From Methyloceanibacter caenitepidi (lineage in GTDB: Bacteria; Pseudomonadota; Alphaproteobacteria; Rhizobiales; Methyloligellaceae): a stretch of 64,000 bases of DNA. The stretch's first letter is position 1. Every line of letters starts with the position of its first letter. The notes beneath the pieces are model-generated. The model was not told the DNA's origin. It did no database searches and worked only from the letters and a program-made list of their open reading frames with translations. Location: positions 992,001 to 1,056,000 of the forward strand of contig NZ_AP014648.1 of the NCBI RefSeq assembly GCF_000828475.1. Direction: 5' to 3'. The position numbers and the translations under genes are program-made. This document shows, piece after piece, positions 43,801 through 52,170 of this stretch.

Positions 43801-43943
43801 TGCTCAACGCACTCGCCAATCACCGGCGCCGCAAAGAGCGCGAGCGGGCGCAAGCCGAACGCGCTCCCTCCAGCCTCGATGTCGAGGTGCAGAACCAAGG
43901 CGATCTGCCGAGCCTGCCTGGACCGACAACGGCTCAGGCCTAG
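40863..43943 (+). CDS. Membrane GGDEF/EAL protein, probable c-di-GMP phosphodiesterase
   Basis: The roughly 1026-residue protein has a signal anchor, a periplasmic beta-rich region (about 50-200) and seven or eight hydrophobic helices (about 210-415), an arrangement like 7TMR-DISM receptors. A PAS-like domain follows (about 430-545, FQTDFRLRRHDGTYLWYEL). The GGDEF domain reads ARLGGDQFAIML near 635, a degenerate signature, so cyclase activity is doubtful. The EAL domain keeps FEALMRW near 762, NVSSRQL, EVTESLVMEN, LALDDFGTGYSS, IIKVDKS and VAEGVET, so phosphodiesterase activity is likely. GTG 40863 is chosen because GGAGG lies six bases upstream; GTG 40857 overlaps the GNAT stop. Confidence 0.92.
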   Translation: MAPHGSVSAHCAVPRHSGSRRQRRAGALALAYGLLLTLSLFCPPLAGVANAIEAIAVDPDAAKMEITTKGELYEGRGDRLQIETAPGPDGYIGRMAVSASTPGTDPSWLVFALSNPTDTRIVRWLVAPRYTLANSGVFRPELDARRITAVTPSLGFRPEALQSDRADMFRLTLEPGQTVTYAAELASSKVPQLTLWTPKFYQAKQQDSMLFKGVLLGITGLLAIFLTAIFAANHRAIFPATALVAWAALIYFCVDFGFWNKLFPVGPDRTATYRAAAEAGLAASLALFLYTFLRIGLWHVWIRSVFWVWIAAQFILVVVAIVDPQTAAGLARASTIIIAGVGTVLIAYFALRGQDRALSLIPSWMLLIVWLLGASMIVTGKLSGEVVGSSLIAGLVLILVLLGFTVTQFAFHTGGSAMSLGPPSLVQMKSLAVDGSGTHVFQWHAGRDLITVGHEVEAELGLEPGALNVSVSEFLKHMHASDRERFRLLMQSLQEKKGGDFQTDFRLRRHDGTYLWYELNAQAAPNENVRLLRCVGLLRDVTNLKRSHERLMHDAVHDSLTGLPNRQLLMDRLDGAITRAAEGQANRPTILFIDIDRFKNVNKSFGLVIGDSMLLTLGRRLSRHLNPQDTLARLGGDQFAIMLISDSDPHHVATLAERVRRALRTPMKISTKEIILTASIGIVVHDGSQANAQEMLRDGELAMLRAKRRGADRIEIFNPAMRAEEENRLPLESELRMALQRQQISVLYQPITRLASNQLAGFEALMRWDHPTRGRLSPQDFIPLAEESGLIVELGSYVLSQALDEAATWHRVLPRDRDPLFVSVNVSSRQLFRQDMVQEIRLLLAREQVARGTLKLEVTESLVMENPERAVEILTWLKTYGASLALDDFGTGYSSLSYLHRFPFDIIKVDKSLVHDSSDNDQTPLILRSVVTLAHELGKEVVAEGVETQADANYLRSIGCEFGQGFYYGEPMSARDVGALLNALANHRRRKERERAQAERAPSSLDVEVQNQGDLPSLPGPTTAQA

Positions 43944-43988
43944 CCCAAAGCTACAATCGAAAAGACTGTCTAAAGGAGGCCGCCGCGC

Positions 43989-44594
43989 CTAGGCGTGGCC
44001 GGAGTCGCTCACGAGGTGGCTGGGATCGACGCCGAGACTGTCGAGCGCGCGATTGTATTTCCGGTCGACCGCCGGATCGAAGACCAGTTCCGGGTCTGCC
44101 GGACAGTTGAGCCAGCCGTTGGACTGAATCTCGTCCTCAAGCTGACCTGGCGCCCAACCCGCATAGCCCAAGGCGAGCAAGGCCTTTGCCGGGCCGCTGC
44201 CCTTGGCGATATCGCGCAGGATATCGACAGTGGCGGTCAGGCAGACGCTGTCGTTGATCGGGAGCGTGCTCTCGGCCTTGAAGTAGTCGGCGCTGTGGAG
44301 GACGAACCCGCGTCCGGTCTCGACGGGCCCTCCCAGATGCACATCCATGGCGTTCAGGGCGGACGGCAATGAGATGCGTTCCTCGGAGGGGACGATCTTC
44401 AGCTGCTCCAGGAGCTCCGCGAAACTGATATTGGGCGCCCGCTGGTTGATGACAATGCCCATGGCGCCTTCCGATGAGTGAGCGCAGACGTAGATCACCG
44501 AACGGGAGAAGCGGGGATCTCCCATGGACGGCATCGCAATCAATAGCTGGCCGTCGAGATAGCCTTCCTCATCGGAGTGAAAGTCTGGGTCCAT
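43989..44594 (-). CDS. YqgE/AlgH family protein
   Basis: The 201-residue cytoplasmic protein opens with [40 protein letters not shown], the YqgE/AlgH signature. It also has [17 protein letters not shown] and [17 protein letters not shown]. Family function is unsettled; AlgH was linked to alginate regulation in Pseudomonas, and YqgE is often beside yqgF, but not here. It is convergent with the GGDEF/EAL gene (45-base gap) and divergent from the DsbD-domain gene. Confidence 0.94.
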   Translation of the reverse strand: MDPDFHSDEEGYLDGQLLIAMPSMGDPRFSRSVIYVCAHSSEGAMGIVINQRAPNISFAELLEQLKIVPSEERISLPSALNAMDVHLGGPVETGRGFVLHSADYFKAESTLPINDSVCLTATVDILRDIAKGSGPAKALLALGYAGWAPGQLEDEIQSNGWLNCPADPELVFDPAVDRKYNRALDSLGVDPSHLVSDSGHA

Positions 44595-44749
44595 GCCATC
44601 ATGCTACAGCAGTTCCCGTTTCAGGGAAGAGGGCGTGATCAAATAAGGCAGGGCCGTGCGCTCTCGTCGCGCCGGTCACAAAACAGTGAAACCTTAAGGT
44701 CTTAGTCAAGCTCGCGTGGCTAGACAGGTGCGAGTAGATTTCGCAAGCG

Positions 44750-45625
44750 ATGTTGTACTTAATGATGAGACACGGATCGATTCGCCGACCTTCCCTTGCC
44801 GCGCTGGGCGTCGCCCTTTTGTGTTGTTTCGGTATCGTCGGCGCCACCCTGGCAGCCTCCTCGGGTCAGTCTCCCTGGTCCGGCCAAGGCAAATCCAAGG
44901 TCCGCCTGGTCAGCGGCCTTGTGGAGCAGCAGGGCGAGCCCGCCCGTTTTGCCGGTGTGCAACTCAGGATGGAGCAGGGGTGGAAAACCTACTGGCGCAA
45001 CCCGGGCGACTCGGGCGTGCCGCCGAGTTTCGACTGGTCCGGGTCCAAGAACGTCAAGAGCATCGATGTTTTCTATCCTGTTCCGCATCGCTTCGCCGAC
45101 GCAAACGGGACCGCGATCGGGTACGAGGACGAGGTCGTCTTTCCGGTTAAGGTAACCCCCGAACAGGCGAACAAACCCGTGCAGCTCTCGCTGACCTTCG
45201 ACTACGGTATATGCAAGGATCTCTGCATCCCCAATTCCGCCGACCTCACGGCGGTCCTTCCTGCCGATCTCGGCAAGGGCGATGGGCGGCTCATCGGACA
45301 GGCCGTAAAGCGCGTTCCTGCGCCTGCCGGCCCTGATACGCTCCCACGCCTCGGGGCTGTCACCGCCCATCTGGAGGGGGATGAGCCCACGCTGGAGGTC
45401 GAGGCGCTCTTTTCGCCCGGCGCCACGCATACCGATCTGTTCGTCACGAGCTCGGAAATCCTGGTGCCGGTGCCCAAGGCGCTTGGGCCTCTCGAGGACG
45501 GACGGCAACGCTATTCAGTCGTCTTCCCAACGGCCGAAGAGGGCGCTGCCATCAAGGGCAAGCCGCTGATATTTACGCTTGTTTCGGACCAGGGATCGAG
45601 CGAGACCACCCGCGTCGAGCCTTAG
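44750..45625 (+). CDS. Stand-alone DsbD N-terminal (alpha) domain protein, exported
   Basis: The 291-residue protein has a signal peptide (LAALGVALLCCFGIVGATLAA) and a domain resembling the N-terminal immunoglobulin-like part of DsbD: QLRMEQGWKTYWRNPGDSGVPPSF, then FDYGICKDLCIPNSADLT. The Cys pair CKDLC corresponds to the redox-active pair of DsbD-alpha. Neither the transmembrane electron carrier nor the C-terminal thioredoxin domain of DsbD is encoded here. It may pass electrons between periplasmic thiol partners, alongside the DsbA-like proteins in this window; that role is inferred. ATG 44750 is used, though in-frame ATGs at 44762 and 44765 are equally plausible. Confidence 0.85.
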   Translation: MLYLMMRHGSIRRPSLAALGVALLCCFGIVGATLAASSGQSPWSGQGKSKVRLVSGLVEQQGEPARFAGVQLRMEQGWKTYWRNPGDSGVPPSFDWSGSKNVKSIDVFYPVPHRFADANGTAIGYEDEVVFPVKVTPEQANKPVQLSLTFDYGICKDLCIPNSADLTAVLPADLGKGDGRLIGQAVKRVPAPAGPDTLPRLGAVTAHLEGDEPTLEVEALFSPGATHTDLFVTSSEILVPVPKALGPLEDGRQRYSVVFPTAEEGAAIKGKPLIFTLVSDQGSSETTRVEP

Positions 45626-45635
45626 CCGGCGGGGC

Positions 45636-45821
45636 TCATCGCGTCAGAGCGGGGGCGGTCGCCGCGCCGGCAGCTGCGCCTGCGCCCGCGCCGATCGGGC
45701 CCGCAAGGGCGGCTCCGAAAACCCCACCGATGGCCGCGCCGCTCACGCGTTTCTGCCCGGTCGTACAGCCGCTGGCGGCAAAGCTGGCAGCAACAATCAG
45801 AACGATACCAAGACGTGTCAT
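45636..45821 (-). CDS. Small glycine-zipper lipoprotein
   Basis: The 61-residue product starts MTRLGIVLIVAASFAASGC with a lipobox Cys at residue 19. The mature part is a glycine/alanine zipper (GAAIGGVFGAALAGPIGAGAGAAAGAA) able to pack in the outer membrane. GGGAG lies 5 bases before the ATG at 45821. The frame extends upstream to 45944 but that portion is not protein-like. Such proteins resemble osmotically inducible or SlyB-type lipoproteins, although I cannot assign one. It is convergent with the DsbD-domain gene, 10 bases away. Confidence 0.75.
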   Translation of the reverse strand: MTRLGIVLIVAASFAASGCTTGQKRVSGAAIGGVFGAALAGPIGAGAGAAAGAATAPALTR

Positions 45822-45983
45822 CGGGTCTCCCTGGGGCGTTATCGTGTTGTGGCGGTCGTGGGGGTAACGCGGATCGGGGGCATCGCGTTCCGCTGGCCGA
45901 TTGGCGCTTCGGGGGCTAGCCGTTATGGTGGCGGCTGACCACAACCCAAGGCCCTAGCCACAACGACCGAGGAGACGACCCGC

Positions 45984-46469
45984 ATGACAATCGCTGAAGG
46001 AGACACGCTTCCGGAAGCCACGTTCCGTACGATGGGTCCCGATGGGATCCAGACCCTGAGCGCAAAGGATGTTTTCGGCGGCAAGAAGGTTGTGCTGTTC
46101 GCGGTGCCGGGCGCTTTCACGCCGACCTGTCACCTGAAGCATTTGCCCGGCTTCATCGGGTCCGCCGATGCGTTCAAGGCGAAAGGCGTGGACGACGTAG
46201 TCTGCCTGGCTGTCAACGACCCGTTCGTGCTGTCGACCTGGGCCGAGGCGACAGGAGCGGGCGACAAGGTGACGATCTTGTCGGACGGCAATGCCGAATT
46301 CACGAAAAAGATCGGCATGGATTTTGACGGCAGCGGGGTTGGGCTCGGGACCCGATCCAAGCGCTATGCGATGGTCGTGGAGGACGGGACCGTCAAAGTC
46401 TTGAAGACCGAGGAGAACCCGGGCGAAGCGAACGTCTCGGACGCGGAATCGATGCTCGCGGCTCTGTAA
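45984..46469 (+). CDS. Peroxiredoxin, Prx5/glutaredoxin-dependent type
   Basis: The 161-residue thiol peroxidase belongs to the Prx5 subfamily. The peroxidatic Cys is in VPGAFTPTCHLKHLPGF near residue 50, and a second Cys lies in DDVVCLAVNDPF. Late features are GLGTRSKRYAMVVEDGTV. It reduces hydrogen peroxide and alkyl hydroperoxides using glutaredoxin or thioredoxin. GAGGAG precedes the ATG at 45984. It is convergent with rnhA (38-base gap), forming the ispH-thrB-rnhA/prx neighbourhood typical of Rhizobiales as I recall. Confidence 0.94.
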   Translation: MTIAEGDTLPEATFRTMGPDGIQTLSAKDVFGGKKVVLFAVPGAFTPTCHLKHLPGFIGSADAFKAKGVDDVVCLAVNDPFVLSTWAEATGAGDKVTILSDGNAEFTKKIGMDFDGSGVGLGTRSKRYAMVVEDGTVKVLKTEENPGEANVSDAESMLAAL

Positions 46470-46507
46470 GGCAGGGGCTGCCTGCGGCCCGCGTCATCAA
46501 CTCAGCT

Positions 46508-46951
46508 CTATAGGAAGGGAGCCATGCCTTCGCGCGCCAGTTCGTCGGCACGTTCGTTCTCGTCGTGCCCGGCATGGCCTTTGACCCAGTGCCAGGTGAC
46601 CTGGTGCGGCGCTTCGGCCTGCTCGAGCCTTTGCCACAGCTCGACATTCTTGACGGGTTTCTTGTCGGCGGTGCGCCAGCCGTTACGCTTCCAGCCTTTG
46701 ATCCAGCCGGTGATGCCGCCCCGCAGATAGTTCGAGTCCGTATAGAGTTCGACGTCGGACGGTCCTTTGAGAGCCTCCAGCGCTTCGATGGCCGCCGTCA
46801 GTTCCATGCGGTTGTTCGTCGTTTGCGCCGCGCCGCCCTTGAGCTCCTTGCGGTGTGGGCCCGATTCCAGAATGGCGCCCCAGCCACCGGGTCCCGGGTT
46901 CCCGGAACAGGCACCGTCGGTATGAATCACGACTTTGGGTCGGCCCGCCAT
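46508..46951 (-). CDS. rnhA: Ribonuclease HI
   Basis: The 147-residue enzyme degrades RNA in RNA-DNA hybrids. All active-site residues are present: Asp in [17 protein letters not shown], Glu in [13 protein letters not shown], Asp in LYTDSNYL, and His/Asp in [20 protein letters not shown] 46951 gives [15 protein letters not shown] and normal family length; the longer frame upstream overlaps thrB and is rejected. It follows thrB by 11 bases. Confidence 0.96.
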   Translation of the reverse strand: MAGRPKVVIHTDGACSGNPGPGGWGAILESGPHRKELKGGAAQTTNNRMELTAAIEALEALKGPSDVELYTDSNYLRGGITGWIKGWKRNGWRTADKKPVKNVELWQRLEQAEAPHQVTWHWVKGHAGHDENERADELAREGMAPFL

Positions 46952-46962
46952 TGTCTCCGTCC

Positions 46963-47931
46963 TCAGTCCGAACCCAACCCGTAGTCGCGATACGACTGCA
47001 CGCGCTGGTGAAAGCGCAGCTTCCGCAGATATTCTCGCGGGTCCTTGGTCTTTACGAGCGCGTTGGCGTCCGTATTCAGAAGATCGTAGGTGCGGGTCAG
47101 CAGGAAGCGCAGGGCCGCGCCGCGCGCGAGCCAAGGCAACGCATCCAATTCCGGCTCGGTGAGGGGCCGCGCCTGCTCATAGGCCTGCAGCATCGCGCGC
47201 GCCTTGGTGACATTGAAAGAGCCGTCCGGCTCGAAGCACCAGGCATTGAGGCAGACCGCCACGTCGTACGCCATCATGTCGTTGCAGGCGAAGTAGAAGT
47301 CGATCAGTCCGGAAAGTTTGTCGCCGAGAAAAAACACGTTGTCGGGAAACAAATCCGCATGGATCACGCTCACGGGCAGGTTCGTGTCCCACTGCGCGCC
47401 GAGGAAATCGAGCTCGCCCGCGATCTCGTCGCGCAGGCCTGGAATGACACCGTCGGCGGCCTCCCGCACATCCTCAAAGAGCGAACGCCAGCCCGGTAGC
47501 GACAGGTCGTTGTCCCGCTGCATGGGAAAATCGAGTCCGGCCAAGTGAAACTTCGCGAGCGCGGTCCCGAGCTCGGCACAATGGACGATGTCGGGGCGCC
47601 GGATCCAGACGCCTTCGAGGAAGCTGATCAGCGCGGCCGGCCGGCCGGCGAGTTCGCGCAGGATGCGTCCGTCCCGGTCACGCACCGGCAAGGGGCAGGT
47701 TATCCCCCGCGCGGCGAGATGCTCCATCAGCGACAGAAAATACGGCAGGTCTTCCGCGCGCACCCGCTTTTCGTAGAGCGTCAGGATGAACGGTTCCGTG
47801 TCCGTGTGGACGAGATAGTTGGTGTTCTCGACCCCCTCGGCGATTCCCTTGAAGGATGTCAGAGTGCCGATGTCGTAGCTTGCGATGAAGGCTTCGAGCT
47901 CTTGATCGCTAACGTCCGTGTAGACCGCCAT
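46963..47931 (-). CDS. thrB: Homoserine kinase (ThrB, aminoglycoside phosphotransferase-like type)
   Basis: The 322-residue kinase is of the APH-fold type found in alphaproteobacteria and pseudomonads rather than the GHMP type of E. coli. [37 protein letters not shown] and the catalytic loop [14 protein letters not shown], plus [18 protein letters not shown] with the metal Asp, support this. It phosphorylates homoserine for ThrC. Its ATG lies immediately after the ispH stop, with no spacer, so the genes are coupled. Confidence 0.95.
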   Translation of the reverse strand: MAVYTDVSDQELEAFIASYDIGTLTSFKGIAEGVENTNYLVHTDTEPFILTLYEKRVRAEDLPYFLSLMEHLAARGITCPLPVRDRDGRILRELAGRPAALISFLEGVWIRRPDIVHCAELGTALAKFHLAGLDFPMQRDNDLSLPGWRSLFEDVREAADGVIPGLRDEIAGELDFLGAQWDTNLPVSVIHADLFPDNVFFLGDKLSGLIDFYFACNDMMAYDVAVCLNAWCFEPDGSFNVTKARAMLQAYEQARPLTEPELDALPWLARGAALRFLLTRTYDLLNTDANALVKTKDPREYLRKLRFHQRVQSYRDYGLGSD

Positions 47932-48924
47932 CTATGCCGCCGTGGAATCTCTCAGGGGACGGGGCAGTTTGAAGGAGATCGTCTCTTCTGCTGTGGTCAC
48001 GGTCTCGATGCGCACATCGAAGCGTTCCTTGAAGGCGTCGATAATGGTGTCGACCAACACCTCCGGCGCGGACGCACCGGCCGTTACGCCGAGACTGCGA
48101 ATGTTTTCGAATTCGCTCCAGTCGATCTCGCTTCCTTGCTCCAGGAGCATGGCGCGCGGACATCCGGCGCGCTCGGCGACTTCGACGAGGCGCATGGAAT
48201 TCGAGCTGTTCGGTGAGCCGACGACAATCATCCTGTCGCACTTTGGCGCGATTCGCTTGACCGCGTCCTGCCGGTTCGTCGTCGCGTAGCAAATATCGTC
48301 TTTGCGCGGCACGGCAATATCCGGAAACCGATCCTGCAGAATCGCCAGGATCTCGCGCGTATCGTCCACCGACAGGGTCGTCTGGGTAATGACGGCGAGC
48401 TTGGACGGATCTTTCGGGACGAAACTGTACGCGTCTTCATTCGTCTCGATCAGGTTGATCGCTCCTGGCGGCAGCTGCCCTGTCGTGCCGATCACTTCCG
48501 GATGACCGGCATGACCGATCAGTAGGATCTCATGACCGCGGTCGAACAGCCGTTCCGCTTCGATATGCACCTTCGAGACGAGGGGGCAGGTTGCGTCCAG
48601 CACGAACATGCGGCGGTTGCGTGCGTCCGCAGGGACCGATTTCGGCACGCCGTGCGCTGAAAAAACGATCGGCGCGTCCGTCTCGGGAATCTCCTCGAGT
48701 TCCTCGACGAAGACCGCGCCCTTTGCCTCAAGGGACTCGACCACGTAACGGTTGTGAACGATGGCGTGGCGCACATAGACGGGCGCGCCATACTTCTCGA
48801 GCGCGAGCTCCACGATCTGGATGGCCCGGTCGACGCCCGCGCAAAAGCCGCGCGGCGCCGCGAGATAGACCGTGAGCTTGGGCCGGGCGCCATTCTGCTT
48901 GGTCTCGGGTGTTGTGCCGGTCAT
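47932..48924 (-). CDS. ispH: 4-hydroxy-3-methylbut-2-enyl diphosphate reductase
   Basis: The 330-residue iron-sulfur enzyme makes IPP and DMAPP in the last step of the MEP pathway. The three cluster cysteines are in [25 protein letters not shown] and [12 protein letters not shown]. The substrate motif is [20 protein letters not shown], and [12 protein letters not shown] comes late. ATG 48924 is supported by GGAG six bases upstream; a longer frame to 48981 is rejected. First gene of the ispH-thrB-rnhA run. Confidence 0.96.
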   Translation of the reverse strand: MTGTTPETKQNGARPKLTVYLAAPRGFCAGVDRAIQIVELALEKYGAPVYVRHAIVHNRYVVESLEAKGAVFVEELEEIPETDAPIVFSAHGVPKSVPADARNRRMFVLDATCPLVSKVHIEAERLFDRGHEILLIGHAGHPEVIGTTGQLPPGAINLIETNEDAYSFVPKDPSKLAVITQTTLSVDDTREILAILQDRFPDIAVPRKDDICYATTNRQDAVKRIAPKCDRMIVVGSPNSSNSMRLVEVAERAGCPRAMLLEQGSEIDWSEFENIRSLGVTAGASAPEVLVDTIIDAFKERFDVRIETVTTAEETISFKLPRPLRDSTAA

Positions 48925-49153
48925 CCATGCTCCAGAACTGCTCTGTTTCGATCCCAACGGCCCCATTTCAGCCCAAAACAACGTCGAGCTTGCCTCCAGC
49001 GGACGGGAATGTCCCCCTTCGGCGGCCCGAGACGGGTCTTGTAGGGACTGACATCGGCCGATAATTTCGGCACAAATGGCGGCCCGGGGGCGCGCTGGTC
49101 GTCAATCGAACAAGTCTGCGCGCGCTCGGGCATATCAGGCTCGGACGCCTGGC

Positions 49154-49816
49154 ATGTCAAGCGAAGGACGGGGAGAGTTGAGGCGTAAGGACGGGCACAT
49201 CTGGAGCAGCGGGATCGCGCTCGCGGCACTCTTTACGAGTGTTGCGCTCGTATCGGGCTGCGGCGGCGGGGGCGGAACCACGGGTTTCTCCAGCGAGCGC
49301 CTGCCTGACACCTTGCCGACTATCAAGATGCCATCGCTGTCCGGCTCCAATGCGCAACCGCAACCGCTGCCTGATCCCACTGCCGCGCCCCAGGTTACGA
49401 CGGCCGACGGACGGGCGACCAGCTGTCCTCAGGTCGTGGCGTGGCCGAACGAGAAACTCAAGACCGTCTATCAAAACGGCCACGATGGCGACGCCAACTT
49501 CATTCTCTATCGCGGCGAGATTACGAAACTCTCGCGCGAGTGCCGTGTCTATGGCGGTCGTGTCGTCGTGAAATACGGCTTCGCGGGGCGTCTCCTGCTC
49601 GGGCCCAAGGGCTATCCCGGAAGCTTCTCCTTGCCTGTGTCCGTCAAGGCGACGGATGCCTATAAGGCGCAGATCGGACAGGATCGGATGTCGGTCCGCG
49701 TAACGGTCCCCGGCAATCAAACCGTGGGCTATTTCTCCATGGTGCGCGAGATGTCCTTGCCTGTACGCACGGGGACGCGGCTTCAGGACTACAAGATTTT
49801 CGTGGCGTTGAAGTAG
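49154..49816 (+). CDS. Hypothetical lipoprotein
   Basis: The 220-residue protein has a signal sequence with a lipobox (ALVSGC, Cys near residue 36) followed by a glycine run and a Pro/Gln-rich linker. A folded domain runs from about residue 85: TSCPQVVAWPNEKLKTVYQ, FILYRGEITKLSRECRVYGGRVVVKYGFAGRLLLGPKG, and a late VPGNQTVGYFSMVREMSLPV. I do not recognise the family, although this layout resembles conserved lipoproteins of Rhizobiales. ATG 49154 starts a good signal peptide; the frame runs upstream to 49076. The NAGPA-domain gene follows at 16 bases. Confidence 0.78.
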   Translation: MSSEGRGELRRKDGHIWSSGIALAALFTSVALVSGCGGGGGTTGFSSERLPDTLPTIKMPSLSGSNAQPQPLPDPTAAPQVTTADGRATSCPQVVAWPNEKLKTVYQNGHDGDANFILYRGEITKLSRECRVYGGRVVVKYGFAGRLLLGPKGYPGSFSLPVSVKATDAYKAQIGQDRMSVRVTVPGNQTVGYFSMVREMSLPVRTGTRLQDYKIFVALK

Positions 49817-49832
49817 GAACGCGGAACCCATC

Positions 49833-50612
49833 ATGCGACAGCGCGCGATCTGGGTTTTGGCGGCGCTCGTTCTCGCGGTGGCGCCGGTGCTCCTCGGGGT
49901 GGCTCGCGCTGCGGCCGAAGGTTGCCGGAACCGGACGCTTCTCGGTACGCCCTATATCGTCTGCGCGTTCAATCCGGCGACAGACGATCTTCGCCTCTAT
50001 TGGCGCGGGCAGGACGGACGCCCGTTCCGCACCTTCGATGCACTGTCCCGCGCGCTGCAGAGCGAAGGCCGCAGCCTCGTGTTCGCCATGAACGGCGGCA
50101 TGTATGAGCGCGATTTCAGCCCCGTCGGTCTTCATATCGAGCTGGGCAACAGGATGTCGCCGCTCAACACAAAGACCCTCACGGGGCGTCCGAGCCAGAT
50201 CCCGAATTTCTACAAAAAGCCGAACGGCGTCTTCTACTGGGGACAGGGAGGCGCCGGCGTCATCGAGAGCGGCCGGTTCAGCGCGCAGAAGCCGCCTGCG
50301 GCGTACGCCACACAATCAGGCCCGATGCTGGTCGTCGAAGGCAAGATCCATCCGGCCTTCATCGAGAAGTCGACCGACTTCAAACCGCGCAACGGCGTCG
50401 GTGTGGCGCCGGACGGCACGGTCTATTTCGTGATGACCAAGCGGCGCGTCAGCTTCTACCAGTTCGCGCGCGCCTTTCGGGACGGGCTCGGCGTGCAGAA
50501 CGCGCTGTTCCTCGATGGAGGCTGGGCGCCGGGGATCTATGCGCCGGAGCTGGGGCGGAACGATTCGCCCGGCCACGGCGGCTACGGTCCGATCATCGCA
50601 GTGGTGGAGTAG
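49833..50612 (+). CDS. Exported phosphodiester glycosidase (NAGPA/DUF2233) family protein
   Basis: The 259-residue protein has a signal peptide (VLAALVLAVAPVLLGVARAAA). The NAGPA-like domain shows LVFAMNGGMYERDFSPVGLHIELG, YATQSGPMLVVEGKIHP, RNGVGVAPDGTVYFVMT and NALFLDGGWAPGIYAPELG. Related human NAGPA removes GlcNAc from phosphodiesters. Bacterial members (YigE-like) are of uncertain function, perhaps acting on cell-wall or glycan phosphodiesters. It is linked to a lipoprotein gene upstream, which suggests a joint envelope role, and is convergent with the TreT-like gene (10 bases). Confidence 0.88.
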   Translation: MRQRAIWVLAALVLAVAPVLLGVARAAAEGCRNRTLLGTPYIVCAFNPATDDLRLYWRGQDGRPFRTFDALSRALQSEGRSLVFAMNGGMYERDFSPVGLHIELGNRMSPLNTKTLTGRPSQIPNFYKKPNGVFYWGQGGAGVIESGRFSAQKPPAAYATQSGPMLVVEGKIHPAFIEKSTDFKPRNGVGVAPDGTVYFVMTKRRVSFYQFARAFRDGLGVQNALFLDGGWAPGIYAPELGRNDSPGHGGYGPIIAVVE

Positions 50613-50621
50613 GGCGCCGAC

Positions 50622-52109
50622 CTAGTCGCAGTTGGGCCAGCACGCCGCAGTCGTGTTGGTCAAAAGCTCAAGCCAACTCTTCACCTGGGCGAACACCAGG
50701 AAATTGTCGTGGACCCGCTGCCGGGCGCTGCGCCCCAACGCGGCGCGCTTGGCCTCGTCGCTCAAAAGCGCATCGAGCCCATCGGCGATCTCGCCGGGGT
50801 CCCCCGGGTGCTTGATCAGCAGCCCGTCCAAGTCCGGCCGGATCTGCTGTTTGATGCCGACAGCGCTCGACCCCATCACCGCCGCGCGTTTCCACATGGG
50901 CTCGGTGACCGTCAGTCCAAAGCCTTCTTGGATCGAGTTCTGTACCACGATGTCGGAGCAGCACTGAAGCGCATTGACGATCAGGGCATTGTTCTCCTTC
51001 GAGGACATCGGCAGGGAGACGATCGCGATATCGGCCTGCAGATGCGGCGGTAGGCAGCTATAGGCCGCACAGAGCTCGGAGAGCACCTCCTTGCCCTCGG
51101 GATCGTCGTCGACCGATGCCGGGTCGGGTCCGGCGAGGACCAGGCGGGCTAGCTGCAGGGCACGCAAATGATGTTCGTCGAGATCCGTGCGGGCCTCGAT
51201 GCCGTGCTTGAGCGACACGAATCCTTCCATCAGCGGGAAGAAGCCTTTGAGCCGGTCCCAGCGGGAGATCTGAGTAACGATCGGGCGGAAGAGCAGGCCG
51301 AAATCCTCCGGCTCGGTCGCAGGCGCCCAATCCCCGTCGGCCTGCAGCCGCCTAGCGGGTTCCGAATAGGCCGGAGACATGACGGGCCCCCACGGCTTGA
51401 CGAGCGCGGAATTGGCGAGAATTCCGACCAAGTCGTGAACCTGTAGATGCCGATTCTTGTGGCTGAGCGGATCGATCGCCGGATGGATAATGGTGGCACG
51501 CCCGGCAAGAACGCCCGGGATGTACTCCGGAGCCGTGAAGACGGCATGGTCGTAGGGTTTCAGATAGGGATCGAGAAAACCCCACGCCGCGCGCGTCTCC
51601 GCCGTCTCCCGGTCAAGACCGATGTGGCAGCGCCAGATCGCCGCGATATCCATCTTCTCGCGCAGGAGTGCGCCCGCGCCCATGGGCTGCGGATCGTGGA
51701 CCACAAGCACGTCGCCGGGCTGCAGGAAGTCCTCCATCGCCGCCGCGTTCTCGGCGCTGACCCGGTCGTAGACGGCGTGGTCCGGCGCTCCGAGATTGGG
51801 GTCCCCGGCGCCGTGGATGAGATTGTGCAGGTTCTTGGTCAGCCGGAAGAAGGCCTGCTCCTGCGTTTCGATGACCAGCCAGTGGGCGTCGACGCCGAGC
51901 TCGCGCAGAATTGTCAGCAGCGGCGGCAGCATCTCGGCCACGCCGCCGCCTTGCGCTGTGCTGTTGACCATGACGAGGCGTCGCCCATCGAACCCGGCCA
52001 AGCGGCTTTCGGCCTCTTGCCGAAGGCTGCGCACCGTGGCGCTCAGATCCGCGACGCTCTCGTAGTCAGCAAGCGACACCGGATGGCGAGGTTCGACGAT
52101 CTGAACCAT
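50622..52109 (-). CDS. Glycosyltransferase GT4, trehalose synthase TreT-like
   Basis: The 495-residue GT-B enzyme carries LVMVNSTAQGGGVAEMLPPLL, DVLVVHDPQPMGAGALLRE, IWRCHIGLDRETAE, and the late QCCSDIVVQNSIQEGFGLTVTEPMWK with the retaining-GT E-x7-E type region. These are characteristic of TreT-like trehalose synthases/phosphorylases, which join nucleotide-activated glucose and glucose to form trehalose, an osmoprotectant. TreT versus trehalose phosphorylase specificity cannot be told from motifs alone. It lies 62 bases downstream of atpF on the same strand, so it may be read through from the ATP synthase operon. Confidence 0.85.
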   Translation of the reverse strand: MVQIVEPRHPVSLADYESVADLSATVRSLRQEAESRLAGFDGRRLVMVNSTAQGGGVAEMLPPLLTILRELGVDAHWLVIETQEQAFFRLTKNLHNLIHGAGDPNLGAPDHAVYDRVSAENAAAMEDFLQPGDVLVVHDPQPMGAGALLREKMDIAAIWRCHIGLDRETAETRAAWGFLDPYLKPYDHAVFTAPEYIPGVLAGRATIIHPAIDPLSHKNRHLQVHDLVGILANSALVKPWGPVMSPAYSEPARRLQADGDWAPATEPEDFGLLFRPIVTQISRWDRLKGFFPLMEGFVSLKHGIEARTDLDEHHLRALQLARLVLAGPDPASVDDDPEGKEVLSELCAAYSCLPPHLQADIAIVSLPMSSKENNALIVNALQCCSDIVVQNSIQEGFGLTVTEPMWKRAAVMGSSAVGIKQQIRPDLDGLLIKHPGDPGEIADGLDALLSDEAKRAALGRSARQRVHDNFLVFAQVKSWLELLTNTTAACWPNCD

Positions 52110-52170
52110 GCCGGAACACTATCGCACCGGCACACAGGATTGCCAAAAAAGGCGAGCGGAGAGTGAGTTG

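Noticed and set aside
46952..47134. N-terminal extension of RNase HI
   Set aside because: It overlaps the 3' end of thrB and has no conserved residues; the enzyme has normal length from 46951.
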